Shown here: piece after piece, positions 1-10,910 of the stretch
Position numbering within the stretch: the stretch's first letter is position 1
How the letters are laid out: each line of letters starts with the position of its first letter
Assembly (NCBI GenBank): GCA_021018995.1
Contig: CM037593.1
Span: forward strand, 11,932,088-11,996,087
Reading direction: 5' to 3'
DNA from: Chloranthus sessilifolius
Taxonomy: Eukaryota; Streptophyta; Magnoliopsida; Chloranthales; Chloranthaceae
DNA: 64,000 nucleotides
Position numbers and translations under genes: made by a program
Notes under the pieces: generated by a model
Databases searched by the model: none
The model's input: the letters and a program-made list of their open reading frames with translations, nothing else
What the model was told of the DNA's origin: nothing

Positions 1-36
1 CAGTTCTATAGCACACAAATTGACGAAATGCCGATG

Positions 37-310
37 AATGTTGCTGATCTGATATACAATCTGATCTCAGAAACAGGCATTCCTCCTCTTGTTCAAATTC
101 TAGAAGCAGGATCTGCAAAAGCCAAGGAAGATTCCACAATTATGCTTGGAAATCTCTGTACTCAGCGAAGATATGCGGGCATGTGTCGAAAACGCCGATG
201 ATGTTCCTGCTTTATTATGGTTGCTGAAAAATGGAAGCCAAAATGGGCAAGAGTTGCAGTGAAGACATTGAACCATCAGCCAACTCACTTCTTTACTAAC
301 TAGTGATCTG
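37..310 (+). pseudogene. CSI-like armadillo-repeat protein fragment
   Basis: Translation gives [20 protein letters not shown], then in another frame [22 protein letters not shown] and NGQE. This order and wording match one armadillo repeat stretch of plant CELLULOSE SYNTHASE INTERACTIVE proteins (family text AIPPLVQLLE..SQKAKEDAAHVLWNLC..SEDIRACVE..GAVPAFLWLLK..), which link cellulose synthase complexes to cortical microtubules. Only about 90 residues of a protein of about 2,100 are present; the frame shifts near position 170 and stops follow, so it is a non-functional fragment. It may continue to the left of the window. Family assignment is from recall of the motif text, without an alignment. 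Confidence 0.65.
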
Positions 311-564
311 CCATCAGCCAACTCACTTCTTTGCTTTCTGCTGTCCCTTTGAGTGATATATTTTTTCTTTTTGTACTGTTGTAAAAAGACGATGCTGATG
401 TTCGAATTATAGTCGACATATTTTTCTTTTTGTACTATTGTAATTCTTACTTTTAATTCAATTGAGTTTCATATTCTCCCAATAAGTTTTCCAATCAGTT
501 TTCCTATTTTACTTTTATCTGAACCTCTATATCCGCAAAGCTTCTAATGGGCATCTCCCTGTTT

Positions 565-814
565 GTAACGGCGGTATAAATATGGTAGCGGCAGTTTTTT
601 AGTGGTTGTCACTATTATTAGCAACTTAGCGGCATCAGTTGTAAAAACTGCCGCTAATATCCTTACCGGTGGTTGTAAAAACTATCGCTAAAACAAAGTA
701 GCGACAGCACTAGTAGTGGCAGTTTTTACAACTGCCGGTGAGGGTATTAGAGGCAGTTTTTTTATTAATAGCGGCAGTTTTTGGCTGCCGCTAATAATCT
801 TATATTTTGTAGTG
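565..814. repeat. GCGGCAGTTTTT hairpin-rich CACTA-like MITE
   Basis: The segment repeats GCGGCAGTTTTT and its complement AAAAACTGCCGC many times in both orientations and ends in TTTTGTAGTG, the usual end of plant CACTA-type elements (inverse CACTACAAAA). The left boundary is not clear. It has no coding capacity. The wording resembles the shorter elements at 5968-6105 and 49700-49838, which share the (T)AGCG and CTACAAAAAA vocabulary. Confidence 0.5.
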
Positions 815-1164
815 TGTTTTCTTTGTTCTACTGAGTGAATGCAAATATATATTATTTTAAACCTCGGGTGATGCACAAATACCTAAGAAAACAAACAAAT
901 GGATCACACAATATTTCCTTGTAGATGTTCCATTGCTTGATTCTCTAATCTGCTTATCTCGCTAATATAAAATCAATCCATAGTCCTCTCTGTGTATAAA
1001 ATCAATCCACAACGATATATTTTATTTAATTTTTGCATTTATCCCAATGTAAAAAATCTTTGAAAAATACTATGAGAAATTCTCAAATTGATTTTGTAGG
1101 TGGGCGCTTTTAGAGATTGTGTGGGTATTAATAGAGGTAAGCTACTGGTATTATAAAATAATCC

Positions 1165-1452
1165 ATCGTTGCAACATGTCTTAGCTAAAGTATTATGCTT
1201 ATAAGTGGATGAAAATCGTCCGGTTGGTGAACTCTAATATCAGCCATCAAAATTAAGAATAATCATTGATATTAGAGTGCACAGATCAGATGATTTGAAT
1301 CTTCTAAAACATGTGATTTTTTTACCAATAGCCCTTCAATTGGTGATATATCACTTTGACGGGGCGGATTTTCAAGATCATAAGCCAATAAATGGTCTAA
1401 GATTGTTTAAACACTATTTGGTGCTTAAATGATATTTAGATAATCGGTCCTT
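1165..1452 (+). mobile_element. R1 MITE, partial copy (right part)
   Basis: Shares the internal R1 wording found at 3158-3557, 10052-10419, 26987-27380 and 49132-49494 (ATAAGTGGATG, AACTYTAATATCAGCCATYAAAAT, a TCACTTTGACGG block) and the right-end motif TTTAAACACTATTTGGTGCTTAAATGA. The left terminal repeat is not recognisable. R1 is a name used only here for a non-coding family of about 390-400 bp with terminal inverted repeats. Confidence 0.55.
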
Positions 1453-1839
1453 TAATAAATCACTACATCTTTATTTTTTTTTTTGAGAGGACTACATCTA
1501 TATGTGTAGATCCTTTATTAAGCATTTTTGCTCAAGAAATTCTACAATTCAATCGGACTCTATTCTAATTTTAGCATATTTAATGTTTTTAGTAAAATCT
1601 TAAATATTAATATCCTAATTTTAATCGTTTCCTACTAAGGTTTTTCACTTGTCTAATATTTAAATAATCCTAAAGATTTTATCTTATCCTCTTGTAATCG
1701 CACGTTACTTTGAATACTTTTAAAAAGTAAGGTGGAATGGGTTATAAAAATTAGGAGCCCTTCTTCCTAATGTTGATGTTTGGTATTTTTTGATGGAAGT
1801 GAACTAAATATCATCATTATCACGTTCTCCTTGTACCAA

Positions 1840-2165
1840 TTGAAATCCCAGGTGGAGTCAAGCTTAATATCAACAGCGCACGTAACCCTTGTTATAGATG
1901 TGGCGTAGGCCTCGTAGAATCGACGTTGTGTAATCGTTTCACATCAAACTCTAACATGCAATGTTTACTATTCTTCAGTAAGCTGGCGAGAGTGCCTCCG
2001 GAAACAACGAATATATTGTATAATTTTTCGCCGTTTTCTATCCTAATATAATAGCCGAAATAATGAAGTACATGAGTGCAGCTGTTGAAATTTTTCATAG
2101 TATTCGCCTCGTTCTCCAAAGAAGAAGAATGAGAGAGAGAGAGAGGTGCAGACTTAACTGACATT
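1840..2165 (-). pseudogene. Decayed MAPKKK20-like kinase copy
   Basis: The minus strand encodes LMSVKSAPLSLSHSSSLENE, FNSCTHVLHYFGYYI, GGTLASLLKNSK and a damaged catalytic loop. It is the tandem copy of the intact gene at 8144-8995. The first roughly 30 codons and everything after the catalytic loop (about 800 bp relative to unit B) are deleted, and there are frameshifts. The damaged loop still reads GAT ATT AAG (Asp-Ile-Lys) where the intact copy reads GAA ATT AAG, which suggests Asp was the ancestral residue. Certainly non-functional. Confidence 0.9.
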
Positions 2166-2378
2166 AATGGGGATATATACACACTCCCAATTATCTTAGA
2201 GTCTTAAGTAGAAGTAGAAGATCTTATAATAGGAAAGTTTAGTCTAAACATGTAATAACCGAAAACTAATTTGAGAGTTTTGAGATTGCTAAAATGAGCC
2301 CCGTTTAGTGTATATGAGAAACGGATTCGGTACCTCTGTTCCCCGAAAGCTAGCTCCACATCTCAAACTCCTTTAAGA

Positions 2379-2696
2379 TCATTGATTGTGTCTGATCAGA
2401 TGATGGAAGACGTGTTTCACCCCGATCTTCTACATAATAGATCTTTAGATCATGGCACACCTATCCAACGGTCAATTATTTATTCCATGTATCAAAGATC
2501 CCTCAAAAATGGCCTTAACTTGAATCATATAACACACATGACACTCAAATGTGACTTTAGGGCCATGTTTTGGGATATGTGACATGCAGAATCATAAAAC
2601 GACCTGATAGTTGTGTCAGGATCTCAAGATCCATTGTTTGGAAGATCGAGATGAAACACAATGTCCATCATCTGATCCTATGCAATCAATGGTGTT
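2379..2696. mobile_element. R2 foldback MITE (copy 1, unit A)
   Basis: R2 (name used only here) is a non-coding foldback of about 300-320 bp. Its left arm reads about TTGATTGC-TTGAATCAGATGATGG, GAGATCATTTTTCACC and GATCTTGAGATCAT, and its right arm is the reverse complement (GATCTCAAGATCCAT, GGTGAAAAATGATCTC, ATCATCTGATTC). Here both arms are present. Members of the family occur at least ten times in this window. Confidence 0.75.
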
Positions 2697-3070
2697 CAAG
2701 GGGTATGAGTCATGGGTGCTTTCAATAAACAGGGGAGCACCGACAGAGGTACTACCGACAGAGGTACTAAGGGATTAAATTATCCAATTTTTTTGTGGTT
2801 TGCTTTCCATACCCAAAATATGGGACCAAATTTCTGTGTAGGGCTTTTAATGGGCCGGGCTCAGTGCCAAAATCCTGTCCAGCTCGGTTCCAATTTGGGT
2901 TTAAAATATAAACCCTGAACATAAATGCGCTCAGACCAAGCATATATGGCCCAATTTTGTATCCAAGCAGCATTCAAGCCTCTCTTTAGAATAATTGGGC
3001 TCCTCAAAGCTTGGGCCCACCCTGAAAAAGCCCGGCCCGTTCGAGCCCAAGCCCGACACTGTTCAGGTGT

Positions 3071-3193
3071 GGGCTTTAAATAAAAGGGATGGCTCCTGAA
3101 GGACATTTAAATGATGTTACACCATGACTGTTCTAGCTTGGGCTTAAAACAAAAGGGATGGCTCCTGAAGGACATTTAAATGATGTTACACTA
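3071..3193. repeat. 68-bp tandem duplication private to unit A
   Basis: The block beginning GGGCTTTAAATAAAAGGGAT at 3071 returns 68 bp later at 3139, including AGGACATTTAAATGATGTTACAC. Unit B has the block once (about 10035-10085), so the duplication arose in unit A after the large duplication. It covers the left terminal repeat of the R1 MITE. Confidence 0.8.
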
Positions 3194-3557
3194 TTAAAAT
3201 GAGATTTTTTTCAACTCGCACCATTGAAGTGTGATTTATCATCATGTCATGTGGTGCTTATCTATGATCAATCTAAATTGTCTGGCACTCTATCATTAGA
3301 ACATGCCTCTGGCAAAAGAACATACATATAAGTGGATGTAAACCATCCCACTGTTGAACTTTAATGTTAGCCATTAAAACTAAAACAATGGTTGATATTG
3401 TAATCCACATATTAGATAGTTTAAATCTCTTTAAAATATTATTTTTTGCCTCTTGCGTTTCAATCCATGATCCATTACTTTGATGGTATAGATCACTCAC
3501 ATCTTAATCCAGTAAGATCATTTAAACACCATTTTGGTGTTTGAATGACGGTCAGGA
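3158..3557 (+). mobile_element. R1 MITE (unit A copy)
   Basis: Left end: a shortened terminal repeat GGACATTTAAATGATGTTACAC. Right end: GTAAGATCATTTAAACACC, then ATTTTGGTGTTTGAATGACGGTCAGGA. The full terminal repeat in other copies is a double palindrome (TTTAAACACC...GGTGTTTAAA). Non-coding; the unit B counterpart is 10052-10419. Confidence 0.7.
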
Positions 3558-3785
3558 GAGTCGGCTCAATAAAAAGCCTAAGAGCAAACCCAAGTCTATC
3601 CTTATGTTTTCTCAAAAAAAAAAAAAGTCTATCCATATGTTTAAGAGTCGAAAATAATCAAGCCGATCAAAAGCCCAGCCCAAACCGGTCTTGTCCCTGC
3701 CCTTTTTTGTTCTTTTTATAAGTAATGAGGTACTTGTATTCGCGCCTACCGTATTACTGAGGGCGCCTATGTTTGAGAACCCTTA

Positions 3786-4100
3786 ATTGATTTGAATTAA
3801 ACCATGGAGATCATTTTTCACTCTAACCTTCCCCGGAAAGGATCTTGAGACCATGAGTACACTATTAGCTAGGTTATTAGTTTCTGATTCCACATGACAC
3901 AAAATATTTAAAAGGTGGCCCTAAAAACACGTGGTTACATCACCCTCAACCCTAATTTTAGGGCTACATTTTGGGTTCTAGGCTACTTAGATTCAAAATT
4001 TGACCATCTAATGGTATGCTCATGTTCTTAAGATCCCTTGTGTGAAAGATTGGAGTGAACAACAATCTCCATCATTTGATTCTAAATAATCAATTGTTTC
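3786..4100. mobile_element. R2 foldback MITE (copy 2, unit A)
   Basis: Left arm GAGATCATTTTTCACTCTAA and GGATCTTGAGACCATGAGTA; right arm CTTAAGATCCCTTGTGTGAA, then ATCTCCATCATTTGATTC. Both arms are present. The unit B counterpart is at 10590-10910. Confidence 0.7.
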
Positions 4101-4499
4101 GGGCAGCTGCGCCCTCGGGAATCCAATAGGAGCGATCAGAGAAATCCTAAATGATACATATATAGGGGAGAACCTTCTTGCACAAGATATTTGTGTCGCT
4201 GGACATAGTTCAAAAGCAAGACTTGTTAATTTTGGAATGTGGAACATCATCTTAGCCTTCTGATTTGAAGGCTATGATGTAAAGATCCTTAGTGCCAAAG
4301 ATTGGCATAAAACATGATCTCTATCATTAGATTAAAGACAGTCAAACCCATCATCTTGTTCAATGGTTGATTTTGTTGTATCAGACGATAGAGATCATTT
4401 TTCGTACCAGTATTTAGAGAGGTGGTTTGAATTGGCATGTTAAAGTCTTCAAAAACCTTAAGTGCTCCTATCAGTAGAAGTTTGGTAATTGGAACCCAA

Positions 4500-4830
4500 A
4501 CCGAGTTTTCAATTCTTGTGTCAGTTTGGCCAAAGCCGAACTCAAACCGAATTTATCAGTTTTGGCTAACCAAAATTTGTAATTTGTGTAACTGAAACCG
4601 AACCAAACTGAGCCAGTTTCGGCTGGTTCGGTTCGCTTTTCAGGTTTTTATACATTTTTTTTTCTTTTAGTGAGATTTATTTTGGTGTTTTGTCGGTTTT
4701 CTCACCCTATTCAACTGGTTTTCGGTACCCAAAACAGAAACCGAACCTATCTGAAATCGGTTTCTGTTATGGTTCGGTTTCGGATCATTATTTTCGTTCA
4801 GTTTCATCGGTTTTTTATTTTTTGGTTTAT
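4500..4830. repeat. GGTTCGGTTT/AAACCGAACC low-complexity tract
   Basis: Dense runs of AACCGAAC, GGTTCGG and CGGTTT in both orientations. The counterpart in unit B is at about 11350-11720. No coding content can be supported. Confidence 0.6.
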
Positions 4831-4888
4831 TTTTCCACCCATTAGTACTAGGGTATACGAGCCTATAACCTCGTACTCGGTTCTCGGT

Positions 4889-4990
4889 TGCCGAATTATG
4901 AAAAGGTGTTTTGCGTGTTTATGGGTGCAAATGGGTCTTGGCTGCCGAATTATGAAACGGTGTTTTGCGTGTTTATGGGTGCAAGTTTTC
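4889..4990. repeat. 54-bp tandem duplication private to unit A
   Basis: GCCGAATTATGAAA.GGTGTT through GGGTGCAA occurs at 4889 and again 54 bp later at 4943. Unit B has a single copy near 11718. With the 68-bp case it shows small local duplications accumulating after the large one. Confidence 0.8.
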
Positions 4991-5099
4991 AAGAGCCGAC
5001 CTGCTTCAAGCTGCGTTTGGGTTTAATAAACTCGACCTGTCGGGTGAGGTCGGATCGAAAATCTCGGCTTGTTAGAGAAATAAGTTGGGCTTAATTTAG

Positions 5100-5967
5100 C
5101 CCCAAAGTGGAACCCGACCTTGTACCCGTTTACAATAATTTTAATAAAATTATACTAATAAGTCGGGTTTAGGTTGCAAGCAAATCCAAGTCTAAGTAAC
5201 AGGTCAGTTCCTGGTCTAGGTCTTTTGAACAAGTCAAGTGCAGGATCAGGTTACCGTTTAGACTTTAGAGGTTAACCGGTCCGGTTCAGGTTGACACTAG
5301 ACCCGTCACTAACCTGAGCCGTTTGCAGCCCTCAGTGTGTTTCGGACCATCACCACCAATCAAACTCTAGTTTAGAGTCAACAGCACGTGTAAACACCAC
5401 TTAACAAGCTCGTACTGTAGTTGACTAATTAAATGGTTGACTATGGAGGTTCTCCAGGTTCCCAGTATTCGTGGTGTAGTTGACGTCATTTGTTTAGCTT
5501 GGGCTTGTTTTGCATTTAATGGTAATTTGTTAAGCGTTGCTCTCCTACGTTTCTTTTGTCGTGCTTCTACTTGAGATTTTCTTAAAGGCCAAATTTGTTC
5601 TTTTCACTGATTTTGCATCCATGCGCATGAACATAATTGTAAATATCAGCCATATCTGGCGATATGTATCGGGTTAGGCCCTCTAATATGAATTGGATAA
5701 TAGAGGGTCAAATATCATGTCAAAGTAATCAAATATCGGTCTTTATCAAGTCATATTGGCTTATATGAATCAGATATAATACCAAAAGTATTTTTTAATA
5801 AAATATTTCTTATTTCAAAATTTTTAATATATTTTAATATTTAAAATACAAAAAACATTTGAATATCAGCCGGTTTAGCTTATATGAATTTGTTATATTC
5901 GATACGTATCAACTTAGAACCCAAACGATTGCTCACAAATAATTATGTACTTCCCAAGGCTTGGCAA
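5100..5967. other. Intergenic stretch
   Basis: No gene seen. It holds a GGGTCGGGTT-like low-complexity part (5020-5300) and a piece with TATCAGCCATATCTGGCGATA wording (5640-5900) resembling the GATACGTATCGG-type repeats at 41760-42010 and 54650-54790. Confidence 0.5.
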
Positions 5968-6105
5968 CACTACAAAAAATAAGATTATTAGCGACAATTT
6001 TTTGTTATTAGTTCCGTCGTTACAAAAAATTGTCGCTATTAGTCCTACCACTACCAAAAACTGTCTTAACAAAAAGTGCAACTGAATCACCTTATTTTTG
6101 TAGTG
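5968..6105. mobile_element. 138-bp CACTA-type MITE
   Basis: Begins CACTACAAAAAATAAG and ends CTTATTTTTGTAGTG, 15-bp near-perfect terminal inverted repeats; internal AGCGACAATTTTTTG and AATTGTCGCTATTAG are inverted to each other. A second copy lies at 49700-49838. No clear 3-bp target duplication is visible. Confidence 0.75.
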
Positions 6106-6110
6106 ATGCA

Positions 6111-6430
<320 letters not shown>

Positions 6431-6546
6431 AATAAATACCATACATATGGGATGCACGTGATGGGGAGGTATGAGGGAGAATTGGTATCTTTATTTTTAC
6501 CCTAAGATTCTTTCTTCTAAAATCGAGTTTCACGTGCTTATATCGT

Positions 6547-6850
6547 TGATTGCTTTGAATCAGATGAGGGAGATCATTTTTCACCCCAATCTTCTACACA
6601 ATGGATCTTGAGATCATCAGTCTACCATTAGATGGTCACTTTTTTTTTCACATGGCACACATCTCAAAAAAATTATCTAAGAATCATGTTTGATGTATGC
6701 CCTTGATCATATTCACTTTTTGGCATATCTGGAATACATAATCGTAATTGGACCGTTTGATTGTAGGCCCGTGGTTTTAAAATTCATTGTGTTGAAGATT
6801 AGGGCAAAAAATGATCTCCATCACCTGCTTTAAAACAGTCAACAGTTTAT
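6547..6850. mobile_element. R2 foldback MITE (copy 3)
   Basis: Left arm TGATTGCTTTGAATCAGATG and GATCATTTTTCACCCCAATC; right arm AAAAAATGATCTCCATCACC and TTTAAAACAGTCAACAG. The arms pair over roughly 110 bp. It is the clearest copy for seeing the foldback. Confidence 0.8.
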
Positions 6851-6949
6851 GCATATGAAACTTGGATTGCCAAGGAAGAAACTTCGGTAGTAAATGTATG
6901 TACACATTTTCACCCCAAGATTCTTACTTGTCAACTAGAGTTTCAAGTG

Positions 6950-7235
6950 ATTAAACCATTGACTAAGGTGAATTACACAATAGAGATTGGATTTTTGTCC
7001 CAATCTTCGTCAATGGATCTTGAGATCATGATCCTACCATCAGATGTTCAAGCTTTGATTTCACTTTTCCGAATATCATGTTTGATGTATTCCTATAATC
7101 ATTTTCATTTTTGCAAAGTATGTCATTTAGAATCAATTCTGATCATCTGATGGTAGACCCATGGTCGCAAGACCTATTATGTAGATTAGAAATGGTCTTC
7201 ATCCAAAGATTCAAAGCAACCAACAGTTTAAACAA
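6950..7235. mobile_element. R2 foldback MITE (copy 4)
   Basis: Left arm CCATTGACTAAGGTGAATTA and GATCTTGAGATCATGATCCT; right arm GATCATCTGATGGTAGACCC and AAAGATTCAAAGCAACCAAC. It lies about 100 bp from copy 3, in the same orientation. Confidence 0.7.
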
Positions 7236-8143
7236 GTGAAACCCAAGTTGAGAAGGAATAAAATTGGGGGGTAAATAAAGCCACCGCACTTCAAAATCAC
7301 CAAAAGAATATTTTCGTCCCTTGCCTACTTACTATTCTTCACCGTCGATCTAATGTTACAAAAATAAACCATAAACCGATGAAAGGTTCCAATAACCCCT
7401 TTTTAACCATTAACCAATGTCGACTAATAAGGCTTAATCTTTTTTTTTTTTATTGTAAAGGATCACTTAGGGCTATCAATGGGTGAGGTGGGCTTAAACA
7501 TTTGGCTCCCAATATGCGACATATGTGTTTCTAATAAATAAAATTATAACAATTGATTTAGATAATTGACCTTATTATCAAATAAGGTGTATGCTAATAA
7601 ATACTTAAAAATATGAGCCTTGTATTCATCTTAACTCATGTTTGTTCTTCCTTTTCGGGAAAAGAGAGTATTAATTCTAGTTCTTCTAATGTTGACGTTT
7701 GGTATTTTTTATATGAAGGTGAACTAAATGTTATTATTATCCACCCCAATAGAATGGAAATGCACCAAATATGTTGATTATCACTTTAAACGTCCAACAT
7801 CTAAACAACCCTAAAATGAATTTGGGATTATAAAAAATATGAACCTTCATCTTACCATGCACCAAATTCAACTCATGTTCATCTTCTCCATCAATAAACA
7901 ACGATATCTTTTAATTTTCGCAAAAAAACTATATACACCTAATTAGGTACATCAAAATAATAAATAAATAAATAAATTGATTCTCTAAACATAGAAATAA
8001 AAAATTTTAAAAAAAAAAAATGTCTAATGACCATCAAGCCGCTAGTTGATGATTGAGATCGGCAATATTTGTGATAAATCGAACGGATGAAAACTAAAAG
8101 CACTGGTTGGAGACATTAGATGTGCATCATCAACATCTATATC
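7236..8143. other. Intergenic stretch, 3' side of the kinase gene
   Basis: No gene recognised; AT-rich. From about 7675 it is collinear with 1735 onward (TGTTGACGTTTGGTATTTTT shared), which sets the left edge of the duplication. Confidence 0.5.
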
Positions 8144-8995
8144 TTACATACTTCCCATATTTGATAGAACCTCTCTATTTTCCTCTGTAATAAAGGGATG
8201 ATTTAAGAGCATCTCAGCCGTCCATCTCTGGGTAGGTTCCCTCACCAAACATTTGTTCAAGAAATCCCACAACCCATCCGACAACTCCCATGGAACCTCT
8301 GGCAAATCCTTCCCAAACCCAATCTGAAATAGAAGTTCACCTATCTCTGTATCCTTTCCTACCTTCCATAACGGCTTCCCCATCACCATCTCAGCTACAA
8401 CACACCCAAGTGACCATATATCAGAAGATGCACTGTATTGACTCGAGCCCACAGATTCTGGAGCCATGTATAGAGGTGTGCCCCTCAAGAAAATTCCATC
8501 TTCGCTCTCCTCATCCGCCCTCTTGGCGAACCCAAAGTCGGCGATCTTAGTAACATCTTTCTTCTCGTAGGAATTGAAATCCCAAGGAGAGCAAACAAGG
8601 ATGTTTTGAGGCTTAATTTCGCAGTGAACGTAACCCTTGTTATGGATGTGGCGTAGGCCTCGTAAAATTGAGGTTGTGTAGCGTTTCACATCAGACTCGC
8701 GACATTTACTATTCTTTAGTAGGCTGGCGAGAGTGCCTCCGGATACGTACTCGACGAATATATTGAATGATTCTTCTCCATTTTCTGTCGTAATATCGTA
8801 GCCGAAGTAGTGAAGTATTTGAGGGCAGCTGTTGAAGTTTTTCATAATCTTGGACTCGTTACGCAGAGAAGAAGAGTGAGAGAGAGGTGCAGACTTAACT
8901 GCCATTAAGGGAGGATACACACCTGGTTTAAGTGCAGCCAAATTCACACTACCAAAGCTTCCTTTACCCAATAATTCTCCTCTATACCACTCCAT
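8144..8995 (-). CDS. MAPKKK20-like (MEKK clade) protein kinase with altered catalytic Asp
   Basis: Single-exon 283-residue protein, essentially a kinase domain. The start MEWYRGELLGKGSFGSV is typical of plant MAPKKK15-21. Glycine loop GKGSFGSV at residues 10-17, ATP lysine in MAVKSA (K34), catalytic loop HCEIKPQN at 124-131, DFG at 153-155, GTPLYMAPES in the activation segment, then DIWSLGCVVAEM and RWTAEMLLNHPF near the end. Relatives are about 340-370 residues with a C-terminal tail that is short here. Oddity: the catalytic loop has Glu (codon GAA, 8618-8620) where nearly all active kinases have Asp; the other key residues are present. The family acts in cytoplasmic or nuclear MAPK cascades, often under ABA or stress. 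Activity here is doubtful; it could be a pseudokinase. The 5' flank carries a 130-bp tandem repeat. Confidence 0.92.
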   Translation of the reverse strand: MEWYRGELLGKGSFGSVNLAALKPGVYPPLMAVKSAPLSHSSSLRNESKIMKNFNSCPQILHYFGYDITTENGEESFNIFVEYVSGGTLASLLKNSKCRESDVKRYTTSILRGLRHIHNKGYVHCEIKPQNILVCSPWDFNSYEKKDVTKIADFGFAKRADEESEDGIFLRGTPLYMAPESVGSSQYSASSDIWSLGCVVAEMVMGKPLWKVGKDTEIGELLFQIGFGKDLPEVPWELSDGLWDFLNKCLVREPTQRWTAEMLLNHPFITEENREVLSNMGSM

Positions 8996-9070
8996 TTTAT
9001 TTTTTCTATTTCTTAATCTTCAGCGCAAATTGTGAAACTAATTTAAGTGTTTTGAGCTTATCTTAGATTC

Positions 9071-9330
9071 TAAGTAGAAGTAGAAGGTGTTATAATAGGA
9101 AAGTTTAGTTATATTACAAAAGAAAATTTTAGTTTAAACATGTAATAACCGAAAACAGCTGGTAGATGGCTAAAATCAGTTTAGTGTAAGTTATCCACCT
9201 GTTTAAGTAGAAGTAGAAGTAGAAGTACAAGATATTATAATTGGAAAGTTTAGTGTAAACATGTAATAACCGAAAACTTACAGCTGTCAGATTGCTAAAT
9301 AAGCCGCGTTTAGTGTATGTGAGAAATGGA
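9071..9330. repeat. ~133-bp tandem duplication upstream of the kinase gene
   Basis: TAAGTAGAAGTAGAAG, TTATAATAGGAAAGTTTAG and AAACATGTAATAACCGAAAA occur at 9071-9155 and again at 9204-9290. Unit A has the block once (about 2205-2270). It lies 75-335 bp upstream of the start codon and so may double promoter elements. No TATA box was assigned with confidence. Confidence 0.75.
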
Positions 9331-9389
9331 TTGGGTACCTCTGTTTGCCGAAAGCGCCACATCCCAAACCCCTTGTAAGCCATTGATTG

Positions 9390-9705
9390 AGTCTGATCAG
9401 ATGATGAAAGATGTGTTTCACCCTGATCATATATATAATAGATCTTTAGATCATGACGCACCTATCAGACGTTCAATTTCTTATTCCATGTATCAAATAT
9501 CCCTAAAAAGTGGCCCTTCAATCATATGCCACACGAGGCTCGAATGTGACTTTAGGGCCATATTTTGGGATCTGTGACATACAAAATCATAAATCGACCA
9601 TCTGATAGTTGCACCAAAATCTCAAGATCCATTGTGTGGAAGATCAATATGAAACACGACCTCTATCATCTGATCCTATGCAATCAATGGTGTTCAAAGG
9701 GTCTG
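9390..9705. mobile_element. R2 foldback MITE (copy 5, unit B)
   Basis: Left arm GAGTCTGATCAGATGATGAA and TAGATCTTTAGATCATGACG; right arm ATCTCAAGATCCATTGTGTG and ATCATCTGATCCTATGCAAT. Same position as copy 1 in unit A. Confidence 0.75.
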
Positions 9706-10051
9706 GGTCGTTGGTGCTTTCCTTAAACATGTGAGGGCGAAGAGAGGTACCAAAGGTTTACTTTATCCAATTTTTTTGTGGTATGCTTTCCAAACCTAAA
9801 AGAGGGTGTAGGGCTTTTAATGGGCCGGGCTCAGCGCCAGAATCCAGCTCGGTTCCAATTTGGGTTTAAAATATAAAGCCCAAACATAAATGCGCTCGGG
9901 CCTACCATGGCCCAATTTGTATCCAGGCCGCATTCAAGCCTCTCCTTAGAATAATTGGACTCCTCAGAGCAAGCCCAATTATCTTAAAGGTAAACCAAAC
10001 CCACTCGAACCCAAGCCCAATACTGTTCAGATTTGGGCTTTAAATGAAACG

Positions 10052-10419
10052 GAAGCTCCTTACGGACATTTAAATGATCTTACACCATTAAAATGAGATT
10101 TTTTTTTATCTTGCACCTTAAAGTGGGATTTATCATCATGTATGTGGTGCATATGTGTGACCAATCTAAATTGTCTGGCACTCTATCATTGGAACATGCT
10201 TCAGCCCAAAGAAGCATGCATTTAATATCAGCCATTAAAATTAAAATCAATGGTTGATATTATAATCCACAGATTAGATGGTTTAAATCTCTTTAAAATA
10301 CCATTTTTTGAATCTTGCATTTCAATCCATGATCCATTATTTTGACGGCACAGATGACTCGCATCTTAACCCAGTAAGAAAATTTAAACGCCATTTTAGC
10401 GTTTAAATGACGGTTAGGA
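10052..10419 (+). mobile_element. R1 MITE (unit B copy)
   Basis: Left end GGACATTTAAATGATCTTAC; right end AATTTAAACGCCATTTTAGC then GTTTAAATGACGGTTAGGA. Internal text as in the other R1 copies (GACCAATCTAAATTGTCTGG, CAGCCCAAAGAAGCATG). Non-coding. Confidence 0.75.
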
Positions 10420-10589
10420 TCTGAGTCGGCTCCTAGATAAAAAGCTTGGGCGCAAGCCCAAGTCCGTCCTTATGTTTTAGAGTTAAAATAATTAAGCCGA
10501 TCAAAAGCCCGGCCCAAACCTGTCTCAGCCCTGCACCTTTTTGTTCTTTTTATAAATAATGGGGTACCTGCATTTGCGCCTACATTTGA

Positions 10590-10910
10590 GAACCCTTAAT
10601 TGAATCAAATCAAATCATGGAGATTATTTTTCACCCCAACCTTCCACATAAAGGATGTTGAGACCTGAGTACACCATTAGGCGATTAGTTTGTTATTTAA
10701 TGTGGCACAAAATGTTTAAAAAGTGGCCTTATAATCACATGGTTACATCACTGTCAAATGTAATTTTAGGGCTACATTTTGGGATATATGCTATTTGGAA
10801 TAAAAATTTGATTATATGATGGTATGCTCATGTTCTCAAGATCCATTGTGTGAAAGATTGGGGTGAAAAATAATTTCCATCATTTGATTCTAAGCATTCA
10901 ATTGTTTCAG
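10590..10910. mobile_element. R2 foldback MITE (copy 6, unit B)
   Basis: Left arm GGAGATTATTTTTCACCCCA; right arm TCTCAAGATCCATTGTGTGA and GGTGAAAAATAATTTCCATC. Counterpart of 3786-4100. Confidence 0.75.

Larger units (their letters stand above)
1735..5100. repeat. Tandem duplication unit A (counterpart of 7675-11830)
   Basis: Collinear with 7675-11830. Anchor pairs include 1780/7690 (kinase 3' flank), 2095/8860 (kinase N-lobe), 2385/9396 (R2 MITE), 2825/9790 (GGGCTTTTAATGGGCC), 3190/10080 (R1 MITE), 3786/10597 (R2 MITE), 4262/11088 and 4889/11718. Identity by eye is high but clearly below 95 percent, so the event is not recent. Unit A has lost most of the kinase gene and has gained its own short tandem repeats. 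Confidence 0.85.
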
